DNA of 64,000 nt from Solen grandis (GCA_021229015.1 CM037785.1:1580080-1644079), one strand, 5' to 3'; shown: positions 36,551-48,804, counted from the first letter of the stretch. The notes: a model not told the origin generated them from the letters alone. Made by a program: numbers and translations.

Positions 36551-37547
36551 ATGTTTCACAGTTGAAAAAGACAGAACAAGGGACATATATTCCAAATTGT
36601 CCGAGCCTTGCGAGGATTCGATAATTTGATTTTTCTTATCAACCCTCGACAAATCACAATTTTTACCGTATCATAGTTTGTTTTTGTAATAGAATGTGTA
36701 TCCGAGGCAGGGTTACACATACTTAAGGCTTAATATCCATATGTTTTACTTTCATGTATGAAGTATCATTGCGTTAGTTACTTCCCTTTTCATTTACGAA
36801 TGAACGCAAGGGAAACCACTGTTTCATTTTTACCCAATACATCTCATAGAGCAAGCAGATATCTAAAGAAAGGCGTTTCGTATGCGATCATTCCTGGTGC
36901 TATCTTTAAATGTGACATTTAATCTTATGGGACTAAGGCTTCTTGAAATTTCCATCCATCTTAATTACTGCACTTTCTACGAAGCTTTGCATTAAAAGCA
37001 GAAGAGATGCGTTCTGGGATATTTCATGGATTCCCAGTCACCATCGGAATAAATGTTTAAACATTCTTGCTCTGGATTGATACTAGTCATGATCCATGAC
37101 CTAGCATTTGAATTCTCTGCTGCTTTTTAAATCATCGAATAACTCGGTTATGCTGAATCAATGCGGGTTAATGTTGATAATTTAACGCTGCATTTTAGTA
37201 TAGGATATTCCAAATTATAAAATTAATGAACGTTTATATGAAAACATGTGCATGTATATAAATAAATTAATTATAAATAGCATACTGTATTTAAAAAGGA
37301 ACACTCGCTTTTCAACGTGTAATCGTTTTCGGTTAGTTCATGTATGATTTATAAAAGCTAATCACAATAAGCGAAAAAAAAATATCGATATGAAAAATTA
37401 AGTTCAAATTTAATAAGTGTCATATTGATTCCGAGACAAGTTCTCACAACTCATATAATTCACTCTAGATGGTTCAGATAACGAAGTATGTCGTCATTCT
37501 CGTGGAAGGAATCCGAACGAGTCTGGACGGGCGACCAAAATACCCTT
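36551..37547. other. AT-rich sequence, no gene seen
   Basis: No open frame of 60 codons and no recognised repeat. Confidence 0.55.
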
Positions 37548-37625
37548 TCACGAAGGTGACCCGAAATCGAACTCGGTTTCCATTGATAAGAAGAGTAGTA
37601 TGTTACCACTACTCAACTTAATATA
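37548..37625 (-). mobile_element. tRNA-like sequence, probable SINE head
   Basis: On the minus strand, the A-box-like 'gttgagtagtggtaacatac' and the B-box-like 'accgagttcgatttcgggtc' lie at tRNA-like spacing. They are followed by 'caccttcgtgaaagggtatt' and 'ggtcgcccgtccagac'. That last word is shared in part with the tRNA-like sequence at 24830-24965, suggesting a third SINE family. Acceptor-stem pairing is not convincing, so a functional tRNA gene is unlikely. Confidence 0.45.
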
Positions 37626-38519
37626 TATATATACCACTATACAAGCAACTCAAATTATATTTAGTAATATAAAGAAAAAAGTAAGAACAAAACAACCTGT
37701 GTTTGAAAACCACAATGTCACCGTCCGAGCAAAACACATTTTGCTCCATCGCAAGGGGTCAGATGTCAAATAATTAATGTCAAATGACTGGAGTAAGTTT
37801 GTTAAAAAAATGGTCACTTAACTGTTCCTACTCGCCATCGTTTATATTTCAATGTTCAGTTATTTCGCTGTGTTTTTATATGAGTTTTGCAACAAAAATA
37901 AAGGGAGATAATAAAAAATGGATCAGGTAGTTATGGTTCTTGGATCACTGCACTTAAATCACCATCTATTTAAGTCAGTACCGTGTAGAGTTTTCAAGTT
38001 ATGATCAAGGTTAAAATTGCCAGCGGACAAACGGAAAGATAGACTGACAGAATAATGTCGATAGGGGGCCATGGTATATATTCATGCTTAAGCACAAAAA
38101 TCTATATTCCGTTATTACTACCGTATGTACCGTGGGATTTTTAACTGGCAAAACTTAAGTTTCATGAATATTAATCAGCAGCTTGCGTAGTATTTTGAAT
38201 ACTCATCAATGAGTTTCGAAAGCAAAATGATATCTGCTGTCTCCGTACTGTCTGAGACATTTTTTTTTTTTTTTTTTTTGCAAATCAAATAACAAATGGT
38301 CGATTAAGAAGGTGGTTCCGACGATGGATAAATATTAGCGTGTTAGTAGAATAAGAGAAAGTAGCTCCCTAACTCATGTGTTTGCAAGAGGTCATATATC
38401 ACAGGAGGAAACTAAATAATCTCTGACTGCTACATACACACGTTTGGCATTAAGACAATACAATATAGTAGGTAGGTAAAATTATAATGCTGTTGATGAA
38501 AGATGTCGTTAAAATGATA
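37626..38519. other. AT-rich sequence, no gene seen
   Basis: Contains a 20-base T run at 38260-38279. Otherwise nothing identifiable. Confidence 0.55.
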
Positions 38520-38775
38520 ACATTGTGATAGATAGGACAAGTGCTCTACCGATGGGCTACTGGACTCTTAAACAAATCTCTCACCAATAAGTTTACTTAT
38601 GGCCGTTACATATTTCCCTGACAATTGCGAATTCGTCCCTGAATTCACAGGACAGAGAACAAATTCATATTTGCTTAACGAACCCAAGAGCATTAAATAC
38701 TGCAGAACTATAATGTAACAGTCTAACACTTGGCGCCAAATTAATGTGCAGTCAAACCGGGACTCAAACCCGGGA
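38520..38775 (-). mobile_element. Two tRNA-like fragments, possible SINE remnants
   Basis: On the minus strand, 'gtcccgggtttgagtcccgg' (about 38756-38775) is a strong B-box/T-arm-like sequence. About 190 bp further on, 'gtagcccatcggtagagcac' with 'ttgtcctatct' (about 38533-38563) is a strong A-box-like D-arm sequence. The order (B before A) rules out a single tRNA. The pieces may be the end of one tRNA-derived unit and the start of another. Confidence 0.45.
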
Positions 38776-39625
38776 CACATAAGAAAAACTGCATATTATA
38801 TATATATTTTTTTTTTTTCGTTTTAAGGTTTCTACTTTATGTCTTATTTTCTTAAATACTCCTCTATAAATGCCACAACTGTTTCACAATGTAAACATCG
38901 TTATATTTACACACAGCGTGAAATTTGCACTATAAGAATCTTTGAGTTGAGTAAATATTTCCTCACGGATACGCCTTTGTGTATATTGTATCTCAGTTAG
39001 TTTGCCACTTAACGTTTAATAAACGTTAAAGTATCTAATTATCAATAGGGCAACGTGAGCAAATATCTTGAGGATTAGCTATGTTGAAGTCCGTGGGATA
39101 CGAGGTTGGATTTCAGAATAGGAAGTTGCGGATTGTATTCCTGCTGGGGTTCCGTGTCTTTTATGACGTAAAACGTATGGCCATCACGAAGAATTTACTT
39201 TTGCTGCTGCTGCAAAAAAAAAAACAAAAAAAAACAAAAAACAGATCGTTTCGTACATTCAGAGTTAACAATGCGTGCATGGCAGTACTAGTGTTAAGAG
39301 GTGTTTTGTGCCAAAACTTGCTCGTTTTTATACGTTCATGCATCACAACAAAGATTCAAACAGTTCTTGGTTTTTCGCATGCTGATTTCATTGTATTGAT
39401 TTTATCAAAATGGAAAAACTACTTCAAGGATTTTACCCTTTTTCAGACAACGCTTTACTTTGGAGACTTAGACAAGATAAAGAGCCTGCCAAAAAGAGCT
39501 GACATCTTTATAGAATCAATTAACGATCACGGAATGGATGTTACCTTCAAAAAGCTAGACGTCCATTGAATCCGCCTATTGGCGCGCTCCTAAGCCATTG
39601 GTCATAGGCAAGTGTATTGAAAAGA
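38776..39625. other. AT-rich sequence with a 162-codon open frame of doubtful meaning
   Basis: The plus-strand frame 39081-39569 is the longest outside the tandem arrays. It runs through an A-rich tract (39211-39241, giving a lysine-rich stretch) and contains no domain I know. There is no strong start context and no upstream splice acceptor that I can defend. Confidence 0.4.
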
Positions 39626-39693
39626 TTAGAACGTGAAGTGAGGTGCATCAGAACGTGAAGTGGGGTGCATTAGAACGTGAAGTGATGTGCATT
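39626..39693. repeat. 22-bp tandem repeat, three copies
   Basis: 'ttagaacgtgaagtgaggtg' plus 'ca' repeats three times with one or two changes per unit ('gaggtg', 'ggggtg', 'gatgtg'). Confidence 0.95.
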
Positions 39694-41312
39694 AATTGCG
39701 ATGGCTGCCATTTGGGAATGAAACACTACAAGAATATTCCAATCGGATTCGATATCATATTTGGACAATTTCATTACTTATCGTCAATATGTAAAAATGT
39801 GCGTGTTTCGAACTTTCATATCTGGTAACTGTAATCCACATATACGAGCTTCCTAAAGAACAACGTGCACATTTCGATTTGACATGATTACCAATTGTAT
39901 TGCATAATGTCTACGACACTCATATGGTAATGGCGGATTGGACGACCAATTTAATATGCATCTCCAATTGTGTGCTGTCAAGTATATCATATTTTAACAT
40001 TTCTACTTCAAGGAGATGTCTTAGTAAACACAGTACACAGTAAACACATTTATATATTTATACTACTCAAAATTTATTAAACACTTTCCTATTGGTTTGT
40101 GTATGTAATAGATTTGTATTTGATCATTTTGAATCACTATCAAAAAAGCTTTTAGCTGGTTTATTTGAGTGTTTTTCAATCATTGCATTAAATCATTGAA
40201 GTGTTCTGATTTATGATGAAAAATAAGTGATCCGTTGCAAATTCTGAATAGAATAGAATAGAATAGAATATATATCATTTCAGCTTTGGTGATATCCTTT
40301 ACTGTAATCTTCTTTGATTTTATGGGGGATAAAAAAGTTTTTATTAAATTCCTGCATCTCAACTTATATCGTATAATAAATCATATGATATTCAGATTAA
40401 TTTCTTTATTTGCTGTTAGATGATTTTGCCGACTTCGAAAACGCTTTGGAAAAAGAACGTTGTCTGCGTCAATTCCACCATCAATCGCAAAGTAATATTT
40501 GAATATTTTTGGCAAACTTTTTCATATTTATTTCCCTAACATAAACACCCAAAACAGATCTATAACATTTTGCCATTAAGATAAAGGTTCATGTCAACTT
40601 TTTTCATTTATAAAATGATTTTGTAAAATACGATTCATGGATTGTGTACCTACTGTATCTAATATTTTTTATTACTTAATCTTAAGTATTGGTGAATTTG
40701 ATAAATAAAGAGCCTATTGCAGGTTGACTTACTATAGTAAATGCCTCATTTACACACTTTTAATTGTGCTTGATATTTAATTACGTTTTTGCCTTTTTTA
40801 AACAGAAAAGATTAGCAAACGATAAAATAAAATACTAGAAAATATTCTGCTAAATAAATCTAGTTCCTAGATACATTTGTTATTTTATATTAAGTAGTTC
40901 AAAAGAAGTTTGAAAAAATTCCAGGTGATGCAATCCCAAGCATTAAACAAATGTAAAGTAATCTTTAACATTCATCATGGAGGCAAACTGTTCAACTAAA
41001 ATTCTACAGTATCATAAAATGTAAAAATAATGCAAATATTCACAGATCCAACTTTTATTTCCATAAGTTATACGCATAATTGACAAGTACGCCGAACATT
41101 TGCATTTCTACTACACAATTTAAAATCAAAGTAACATCGCTTTTCCATTAGTACACTCCTTTCTTCGGAATTGTATTCCCATTAATAGCCTTCAAGTATA
41201 GATGCACATTTTAAATTATGCTAAATGTCCATGTAGGCTGCAATCCATCAATTAGTAATCCTATCATGTGTGTGTAATGGAGGAACATATTTTGTCGTTT
41301 TTATTATTTTAC
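39694..41312. other. AT-rich sequence, no gene seen
   Basis: Holds a short (GAATA)n run at 40247-40270. Open frames are at most 61 codons with no motif. Confidence 0.55.
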
Positions 41313-41400
41313 TAGGGATGCGCGATATTGCCGATATATCGGTATATCGCGATTCTGGTCGGGCACGATACGTATCGGTACGTTGTTGGGGCTACTTTAC
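41313..41400 (+). mobile_element. Possible hAT-type transposon end
   Basis: 'tagggatgcgcgatattgcc' followed by 'gatatatcggtatatcgcg' and 'cacgatacgtatcggta' resembles hAT superfamily ends as I remember them: a start in TAGGGATG/CAGGGATG and subterminal 'cgatat' repeats. The segment 41321-41351 is itself a near-perfect palindrome. I did not find the matching end, so the element is undefined downstream. Confidence 0.45.
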
Positions 41401-41738
41401 TTGCTTTTATTTTCTATATAACGTCATTCATTCTTTCTACTTGTCATTTATTTTATTTTTTTTTAAATAAAAATATACATTTAGTTGAAAGCTATACGTT
41501 TGTCTTCATTTGCGTAGACTGGGCTGATATCACGTTACGGATTTTTAAGCGCGGAACAAATCTTAAGTAATGCCGGAATTTTATTCGACGATCTGGGTAC
41601 ATTTCAACCGCGAGAGTAGATACACTACATCTTCGCAACATATAATACATAGAGATATTTTTTAACAACGAAGCATGCATTTGTGATCGTTAATCGTTAG
41701 CGTTTTAGTCTGTCCTTATCCGGTTTATTTAAAAAGTA

Positions 41739-41853
41739 GCATGGACGAAATCGTTTGTATCATACTTTGCCATCAAGAAAAAAAAAAAAAAAAAAAACAG
41801 TAGAGGGAGAGGAATATGTTGCAATTTGCACTAAGAAGTTTAAAATTTTGTGA
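41739..41853 (+). pseudogene. Possible BED-type zinc-finger relic of a hAT transposase
   Basis: Reading from 41739 gives a peptide with 'WTKSFVSYFAIKK'. A 20-base A run (41778-41797) follows. Then, one base out of frame, comes 'VEGEEYVAICTKKFKIL' and a stop at 41851-41853. The first part fits the 'S..V..YF' start of BED fingers and the second fits the strand around the first zinc ligand ('.GE.Y..C..C/K..'). The second cysteine and the histidine pair are not visible. It lies 340-450 bp downstream of the hAT-like end at 41313, where such a domain would be expected. The frameshift and missing ligands make it dead if real; chance resemblance is possible. Confidence 0.3.
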
Positions 41854-41956
41854 TTTTCGCGTTTGCACATATATGTTATATGAACACATACCAGTGAGGC
41901 CAGAATCTATAACGATTCAGTTTAAACATACATGTATTTGTTAATCAAATACTAAA

Positions 41957-42090
41957 ACTACGGAAACGTAAAAGGGTAAAAATTTGTAGATACATTTTAT
42001 GCTTAGTCGACCCTTTTTAATTCACTTTGATCAGTCGACTTAGCGCAAAACATATCACCAAATGAAAGTCCTTCTACATTTCCGTTTTCA
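41957..42090. repeat. Degenerate copy of the 42.2-kb foldback element
   Basis: 'tacggaaacgtaaaaggg' at the left and 'cttagcgcaaaacatatcac' with 'aaatgaaagtccttctacat' and 'ttccg' at the right match the two arms of 42247-42653. Most of the middle is missing. Confidence 0.6.
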
Positions 42091-42246
42091 CATACATAAA
42101 ACACAAGATGTGGTTAATTCGCTTATTAAGAAAACTGCATACTTCGCCATTTAAATGCGAATCTCTCTTTTTTTTACAACTTGTACAGGTTCAGTGACCT
42201 TCTTGGGCAATTCATAACAGGTTTAAAAATTATCTGTTTCTGCACT

Positions 42247-42653
42247 GATATCTACGGAAATGTTAAAGGGCCTTCAATTAATGACATGTTTTGTGTTAAG
42301 TCAAAAACTTTCTATTCGCCTTGATCAGATACTTTAACACTTGTCAATTTATATAGCTCGCAAACACTAAATCTATATAGATAATGCGTCTATACTTTTC
42401 TCGATATGATTGATGTTTTTGAATGTTTCAAAAAGACTGAAATTTTTAATAAATCGAAAAGGGGCTAATTCGCCTTGACAAAAACATTCAAACATGTCGT
42501 AAAAATTAAAGTTGCAATATCTATAAAATTCTCATTATGCGAGCTAAATAAATTGACAAGTGTTAAAATATCTGATCAATGCGAAAAAAAAAATGTCGAC
42601 TTAGCACAAAACATGTCATTAAATGAAGGCTCTTTAACGTTTCCGTAGATATC
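42247..42653. mobile_element. Foldback element with about 115-bp inverted arms
   Basis: The left arm 42247-42365 ('gatatctacggaaatgttaa', 'agggccttcaattaatgaca', 'tgttttgtgttaagtc', 'gatcagatactttaacactt', 'gtcaatttatatagctcgc') is the imperfect reverse complement of the right arm 42540-42653. The ends are 'gatatctacgg' and 'ccgtagatatc'. The spacer of about 170 bp is AT-rich and non-coding. A degenerate relative lies just upstream at 41957-42090. Confidence 0.85.
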
Positions 42654-43989
42654 TTATGTTGCATTCAATTTGAAAGTAAAAAATGTCTCGCTTGCTTGAA
42701 TTATAATTTCTTTTTTAGAGAAAGAATAAATATCTCGCTTCTAGTTGCGAAATATAAATTCGCTTTTATGAAATTTACTTCGTGATGAGATATCATTTAG
42801 TAAAGAAACATAATCCTAATTATTAAGTCATATAATATTTAGTAAATTTAAAACAATATTTCGTATTTATGATATAAAATTCTATAAAATTCTAACCATC
42901 GAGTTCATTCGTGTTTACAAATGAATTGAGATTATTTCCAAGTAATATTTCGTATTGAGAAATAAATATAATGTGTCGCACAAGAAAATACGAAGATTTT
43001 ACTGTCACTCTAAACAAATTGATTTTACCATGACTGTACTTAGTCTCTCTTTACTGCTTGGAACACAGTTGGATAACAATAACTAGTTCACTTAGTAACA
43101 ATAGATATAATGGTCATAAAATAAATATCAAACCTTTTAAAAATAAATCTAGGAGCAAAATAAAAGTTTTGAATTACTCACAATAAAATCTATTAAGGTG
43201 ACTCCTAAATATCAAATAACAGTAATTTGAATGGTCGAAATAGTCTAGTTATTTTTACAAATTGACTTTGAATGTAAACATATATATTTTTAGAGCCACT
43301 CTTTCTATTTTTCAATAAAGACACAAACAGAAACATGTCTGTGCTGCATTACGACATAATCATCTATTTGTACTAAATTGAACTATTGAAATTTCAAATT
43401 TTGAATAAACTCTGTTCATATAATCCTCATTGTTCTTTATCTGAAACACCACAGAGACTGAATATGGCTTCTGTTTGACTTTTTATACGCCGAACTTTAA
43501 ATTCATGTGGAAAAGTCACGAATCAGGATATTTACTGAAGATACTCTCCTAAACTTTCAATCGATATTACACGTGCTAAATTTTGTTTTGCATCTCTTGT
43601 TATACACGTACAAGGCGAACTGATTATTTAGGATTTCTTATAAATCTTTCGATTGTATAGATTATTTGGGTTCTAGTTTCGCCTTTACTATGATAATGTT
43701 GTTTTGCTTTTTTCCAAACGTCTCGACATCAAATACACATTATGAGATCTTTCCTGTAGTTAACTGAATGAAAACTTAAGCAATTAGATCTGTTGCACGT
43801 TGGACTGAATTTTACATTGGCGTGGTTTGTTTAAAAACATTTTTCTTTAGACAGGATAAATGTATGAACCCATTTAAAACACGGTCCGGGTTACTAATAA
43901 ATTCATTTTCATGTAGAGAGAGTACGGTATTTGCCCTGCTTTTCTCCAGGTTCACCTGTTTCCTCCTATGGACACATGGTATAACGATT
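42654..43989. other. AT-rich sequence, no gene seen
   Basis: No open frame of 60 codons and no repeat recognised. Confidence 0.55.
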
Positions 43990-44690
43990 TAAAACGATCC
44001 CCAAACTAAAGTTTCCCCAGGGAACGTGAAAAAGTTTACAGATCCCCCGGGAATTTGAAAACATTCTTATATTCCAGGGTAGGGCATAATGAATACGTTT
44101 TCAGATCCCCCTCCCCAATTTTCAAATGCCGACCCGGAAATATAAAAATGTTTTCAAATCCCTCTCACCCGAGGTAACATGAAAACGTTTTTAGATTCCC
44201 TAGGTGAACTTGAAATGGGGGTAGTTTGAAAACGTTATAACCAGTGTTTTCAAGTGGCCCCTAAATAAGCTCTCTCTCTCTCTCCACCACCCTCGCAGAC
44301 GGGAGCTTAAAAGCTTTTTTTCAAATACCCCCTTTTCAGGTGGGACATATTAAAAACGCATTAGAAACCCTACACCATCTTTTTCAATTGTCTTACCCTG
44401 AAATCTACATTTTACCCCGAGTGATTTAGAAGCTTTTTCGAATTCTTTTATCTAACATTATATAAATTCAGTTAAGAACATCAAATACTTATAGATGCAT
44501 CAATAAAAACGTTTTCAAGTTCCCGGGGTGGAAATTCACAAGTACGTTTTCCCGACGTAAAGAGAGAGAAAATTTGAAAACGTTTTTCAGTTCCCCGGGA
44601 TTGAAAGTTATATCGTGGGTGGGCATTAATTCATAATTATATACAAGTTGAAAACGTTTTAAGTTACCGGGGGGAAACTTGAAATTGGTG
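43990..44690. repeat. Degenerate array of GAAAACGTTTTC / CCCCGGG motifs
   Basis: The pair 'ttgaaaacgtttt' plus 'cagttccccggg' (or 'cagatccccc') recurs at irregular spacing of about 40-60 bp, near 44025, 44055, 44094, 44150, 44181, 44227, 44506, 44573 and 44646. Units are too diverged to define a fixed period. A CT run sits at 44272-44284. It could be an old satellite decaying by point mutation, or the low-copy edge of a larger array. Confidence 0.65.
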
Positions 44691-45022
44691 TTTCATTCAA
44701 TTTGAAAATCATAAAGCGTTAACTTTAAGTTTTTTGGACAGTCGTCATGGAAACTATTAAGAAGCGTATTAACGTCAGTGATTGCAGGATATTAAACTGC
44801 ATATTAATGTCTTATAAAGCTAGATGGAAACCACATTTCTTGGTGAGAATTATGTTGCTGATTATTAAATCATATGCATATTTACAGTAAATTGTGTATT
44901 TTTTCTTCATGATAAAATTTATGCAATGTGTTTTTATATAAACAGAACTATCAAGATTATCAAGCATATACGATTTAAACCATTATGGTTTTTATTGCCG
45001 AAAAACAACGAGTCCTAACTGC
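44691..45022. other. AT-rich sequence, no gene seen
   Basis: Separates the degenerate array from a SINE-A insertion. No structure seen. Confidence 0.55.
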
Positions 45023-45245
45023 TCGTCGATTTCCAGCCCCTCACCGCGTGGGTTCGTATCCCGGCAGGGTCATTCGGATTTTCATGTGAGGAAGCCTTCC
45101 AGCTGGCTTGCGGTAGGTCGGTGGTTCTACCAGGATGCCTCTGTGCATTTGGGGTCTTCCTCCACCTGTAATTAGCTGGACGTCGCTATATGACTGAAAA
45201 ACTGTCGAAGCGGCGGTAAACCCAAATAGTCAAGTCGTCGATTTC
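45023..45245 (+). mobile_element. SINE-A with 11-bp target-site duplication, 5'-truncated
   Basis: 'tcgtcgatttc' at 45023-45033 and 45235-45245 is an exact TSD. The copy starts inside the tRNA-derived part just before the B box ('gtgggttcgtatcccgg', 45048-45064). It continues through 'catgtgaggaagccttccag', 'cggtaggtcggtggttctac', 'ctgtaattagctggacgtcg' and 'ctatatgactgaaaaactgt' to the tail 'ggtaaacccaaatagtcaag'. Confidence 0.92.
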
Positions 45246-45577
45246 AAAATGCTAAACGAATTTCTGCAAAACAATTCCAATGATTTCGCAGAGTCGTGGA
45301 TGTACACTAGACTGTTAATGTTATTGGTGGCAACAGATTGTTGCTTATATTTTACGACAGTCAAATGTATACTATATGAACATCCTTTCGTCACTTTTGG
45401 GGCAGATTAATTAATGCGCGCTTCATCCGCCGAGCAATGTGTCCTTCAAACGCTATACAAAATAGCTTTAACTACTGAATGTTTATTTAACCAGTAAGTC
45501 ATCTATCGTTGATTCACGCTATTTATTGCAGAGTTTTGTTGGCAACCTTTTACTCTTGTCGATTTGTTCCACACTAG

Positions 45578-45608
<31 letters not shown>

Positions 45609-46999
45609 AAAAAAAAATAAATAAATAAATAAATATGCATGCGAAAGTTATTTTCTTATTTCACTGAATCAAATCTTATTGTTCAAATGCTTTGATAATG
45701 TCTCATCTTATTCAGCTTCCATGTCCGTTAAAGTATGTCTTGGCGAAACGGAAACGCGCATCTATTTTGTGTGTGTTTGGGAGTGGGGGGGGGGGGGGGT
45801 AGGTTGGGGGAAGAGAAAATAACGTTAACTTTGTGGGTACCTGACTTAGATTTAGAAAACCTAACACTTGCCAAATTATAGAGGTGGAAGTCATAAAACT
45901 TGTCTGATATGTATTTTATGCGTTAATTGTGTAACCTTTATGTCCTCTTTTTCACACATTAAAATGTATGGTAAATATATACATGCCTTTAAGTTACATC
46001 TCCCTGCAAGCTTTTTCTGGACAATCCCCACACCAATGCCTTCAGTGCTTTGATTATTTATATGTCACTGCTTCTACAAGGTACCAGTGTACTCGGGACT
46101 ACGTTAAAACTTTCGTAAACTTGTGTTCTCTATTCTATTTGTGACTTGCTTTAATACGAAATCAAATCTGTCTTTTATTTAACATTTTAAATAAGGCGTA
46201 ATAAAAAAGTTACTTGTTTCAACTAACCCGAGCTACCCTTTTTTTTTGTACCGACCCTTTGCTTTTTTCGTAGCATTCGGGCTATTATGGCTGCAAAACG
46301 CTGTTTTTCAACATTTCCTATAAAACAAACACGGTAAAAAAGGAAAAAAAATAAAGTAAAAATAAAAAAATGTTTAGCCGATTTTTTTCGGAGATGTTGG
46401 TAGAAACAAACAACTTTTTTTTGCCTTAAAAATAGTTTGATATTCAAAAAAGTATGATCGCTAGGAATATTTCAGACAAAGTGTTGTTTTGTAGACAAAA
46501 TCTGTCAAAACAATTGAGATGCATATTTTTTGCTTGATGTACAGTGCATAAATTTTACACAATATCCAAAACAAGTTATGCAGGGTATAAATATTCCGCG
46601 AAAATACCTTATCCATTTAAATAAATATTCTGACAGTTATATCAGAAGATATGCTAATGGTTATATACATATATTCATTATTCATCTTATGCAGAAAGAC
46701 TTTAAAGAATTCACATAATAAATTCACCTGGAATATGGTTCTAACATTTCGAATAAAAAGAACATCTAAGAACATAAGGATTATGAGAAGCCAGAAGTTG
46801 GTCCAATATGTGTCATACGTCTGTTCTGATTCCTGAAGACCGAGATATTTCAGAAAGTCTGGACATTCGGCCCCAACATGCATACATAAGAAAATATAGA
46901 CCAAGTAAAGTTTTTTTATATAATCGTATACTGAACCTACGCCATTTTCTTTGAAAAAAAAGAGTTCAAGCGATCCTTCAACATTTTAAAAAAGAGAAG

Positions 47000-47031
<32 letters not shown>

Positions 47032-47982
47032 AAGAAATATATCTTGGTATATAAATCATTTTTTTTATTATGTGTAATTTTTTTCAACATCTCTGAAATC
47101 TAAAAAACCTAATGCAGTTTACAAAGTTTCCAACTGATATTTAGAGGAAACATTTTTTCGACACTTTAGATTTTGAGGTTCGATCATATTGGCTCATCAT
47201 AAATAAAGAAAAATAGTCTGTAACAGAATTCAAATATAACATAATTACATAAAAGACAGCTAAGCTGTTACAACAGGGGGAGATAAATCAATACGATATT
47301 CACATTTTTTTCTCTTACTATAGTTTAACTTAAATGATGTGTTTGTGTCTTACAAAATTCCAAATAATTAAAAAAAAAATCAATGTCACGACTTCACAAT
47401 GCAGTAAAGGTCGGTTTTCAATATTTCACGTTTTTCGCTTGTTTAAAACAAAGCTCAGGGTTGTAAATATGATTCAAATACATATACACCACTGCAGTTT
47501 CTCAAAATATTTTCTGTCAGTTGTGCTCGTATGTGTCTCTGTGATAGATCCAATGTCACCCAGAAAATCTTATTTCCCAAGTGTACTAGTATCTTGAGTC
47601 ATATTTTGCATTTTGATGTAGATGTGTACACACGTTACAAATGTAGACAACTTGCATTGCACGTATGACAGGCAAATCAATTCATTGGAATAAACACATT
47701 TAGATGCTTTTAGACACACGAAGGTATACATGTATCTCCCTTCATAAATTTATCTATCTTTAAGACGTGTGATGATAACAACGGTGAAATAATGTCCTGC
47801 ACATATATGCAAACTCGTTTATGTATTAAAACTCCAATGTAAAATGGAGGCTGCTTTTTATAGAGGATTACGCCATTTTCATATGACCATTATTTATCTA
47901 TGTCGCATTATCATCCCCAATATTTGGAATAAAGTGGTCTTCGGACATTCTTATTCAGTTGTATATACAAATGGTTTATATA
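45246..47982. other. AT-rich sequence rich in homopolymers, no gene seen
   Basis: Homopolymer runs: C21 then A19 at 45578-45617 followed by (AAAT)n, G15 at 45785-45799, and A31 at 47000-47030. Open frames are at most 95 codons, with no domain. Nothing else is identifiable. Confidence 0.5.
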
Positions 47983-48348
47983 CATGATACCGCGATACAC
48001 ATAATACCGATACACATAATACCGCGATATACCGATACACATAATACCGCGATACACATAATACCGATACACATAATACCGATACACATAATACCCCGAT
48101 ATACCGATACACATAATACCGCGATACACATAATACCGATACACATAATACCGCGATACACATAATACCGCGATATACCGATACACATAATACCGATACA
48201 CATAATACCGCGATATACCGATACACATAATACCACGATACACATAATACCGATACACATAATACCACGATACACATAATACCGATACACATAATACCGC
48301 GATACACATAATACCGATACACATAATACCGATACACATAATACCGCG
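47983..48348. repeat. 15/17-bp minisatellite
   Basis: Units 'gatacacataatacc' (15 bp) and 'gatacacataataccgc' (17 bp) alternate irregularly, with inserted 'gatataccgc'-type spacers. About 20 copies. The minus-strand frames of 128-153 codons rich in 'YYVYR/GIMCI' are periodic artefacts. The array ends about 65 bp before the assembly gap. Confidence 0.95.
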
Positions 48349-48413
48349 AATGTTATTATTAAAACAATACACCAGACTAAAGCCAAGTCCAAAATTAAAA
48401 TTCCATTTTGGCA

Positions 48414-48513
48414 NNNNNNNNNNNNNNNNNNNNNNNNNNNNNNNNNNNNNNNNNNNNNNNNNNNNNNNNNNNNNNNNNNNNNNNNNNNNNNNNNNNNNNN
48501 NNNNNNNNNNNNN
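48414..48513. other. Assembly gap of 100 N
   Basis: Exactly 100 undetermined bases, a common placeholder for a gap of unknown size. It follows a minisatellite and precedes ordinary AT-rich sequence. Confidence 0.98.
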
Positions 48514-48804
48514 GCTTGTGTTGTGTTACCACCTACGGCAAATTAAATTCCGTCTCAATGCTCTTTAAGACTTGAAAAGTGTAAAACATCTGCGTGTTTA
48601 AATTTCATTTTTAAATTCGCTTTTTCCATGTTTTATAGTTTCGTGTAACTATTAACAGTGTTGTGTTTCGGTAATGTTATCGCTAGATAAGATTCATAAT
48701 TTCTTTTGAATTCAGATCAATTGCATTGACATGGCTGTGTAAGCTTAACGATTTAAATGATTTGAGATTATCATGACAGCATGTATTCTAAATCATTTTT
48801 TTAA

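Noticed and set aside
39081..39569. 162-codon frame, the longest outside tandem arrays
   Set aside because: It crosses an A-rich tract that makes a lysine run, has no domain I recognise and no supporting start or splice signals. This length can occur by chance in 64 kb.
47911..48392. Overlapping frames of 128-153 codons (YYVYR/GIMCI repeats)
   Set aside because: Products of the 15/17-bp minisatellite. Their periodic sequence has no protein-like composition.
48350..48568. 72-codon frame spanning the N run
   Set aside because: Its middle is undetermined sequence, so the frame is an artefact of the gap.
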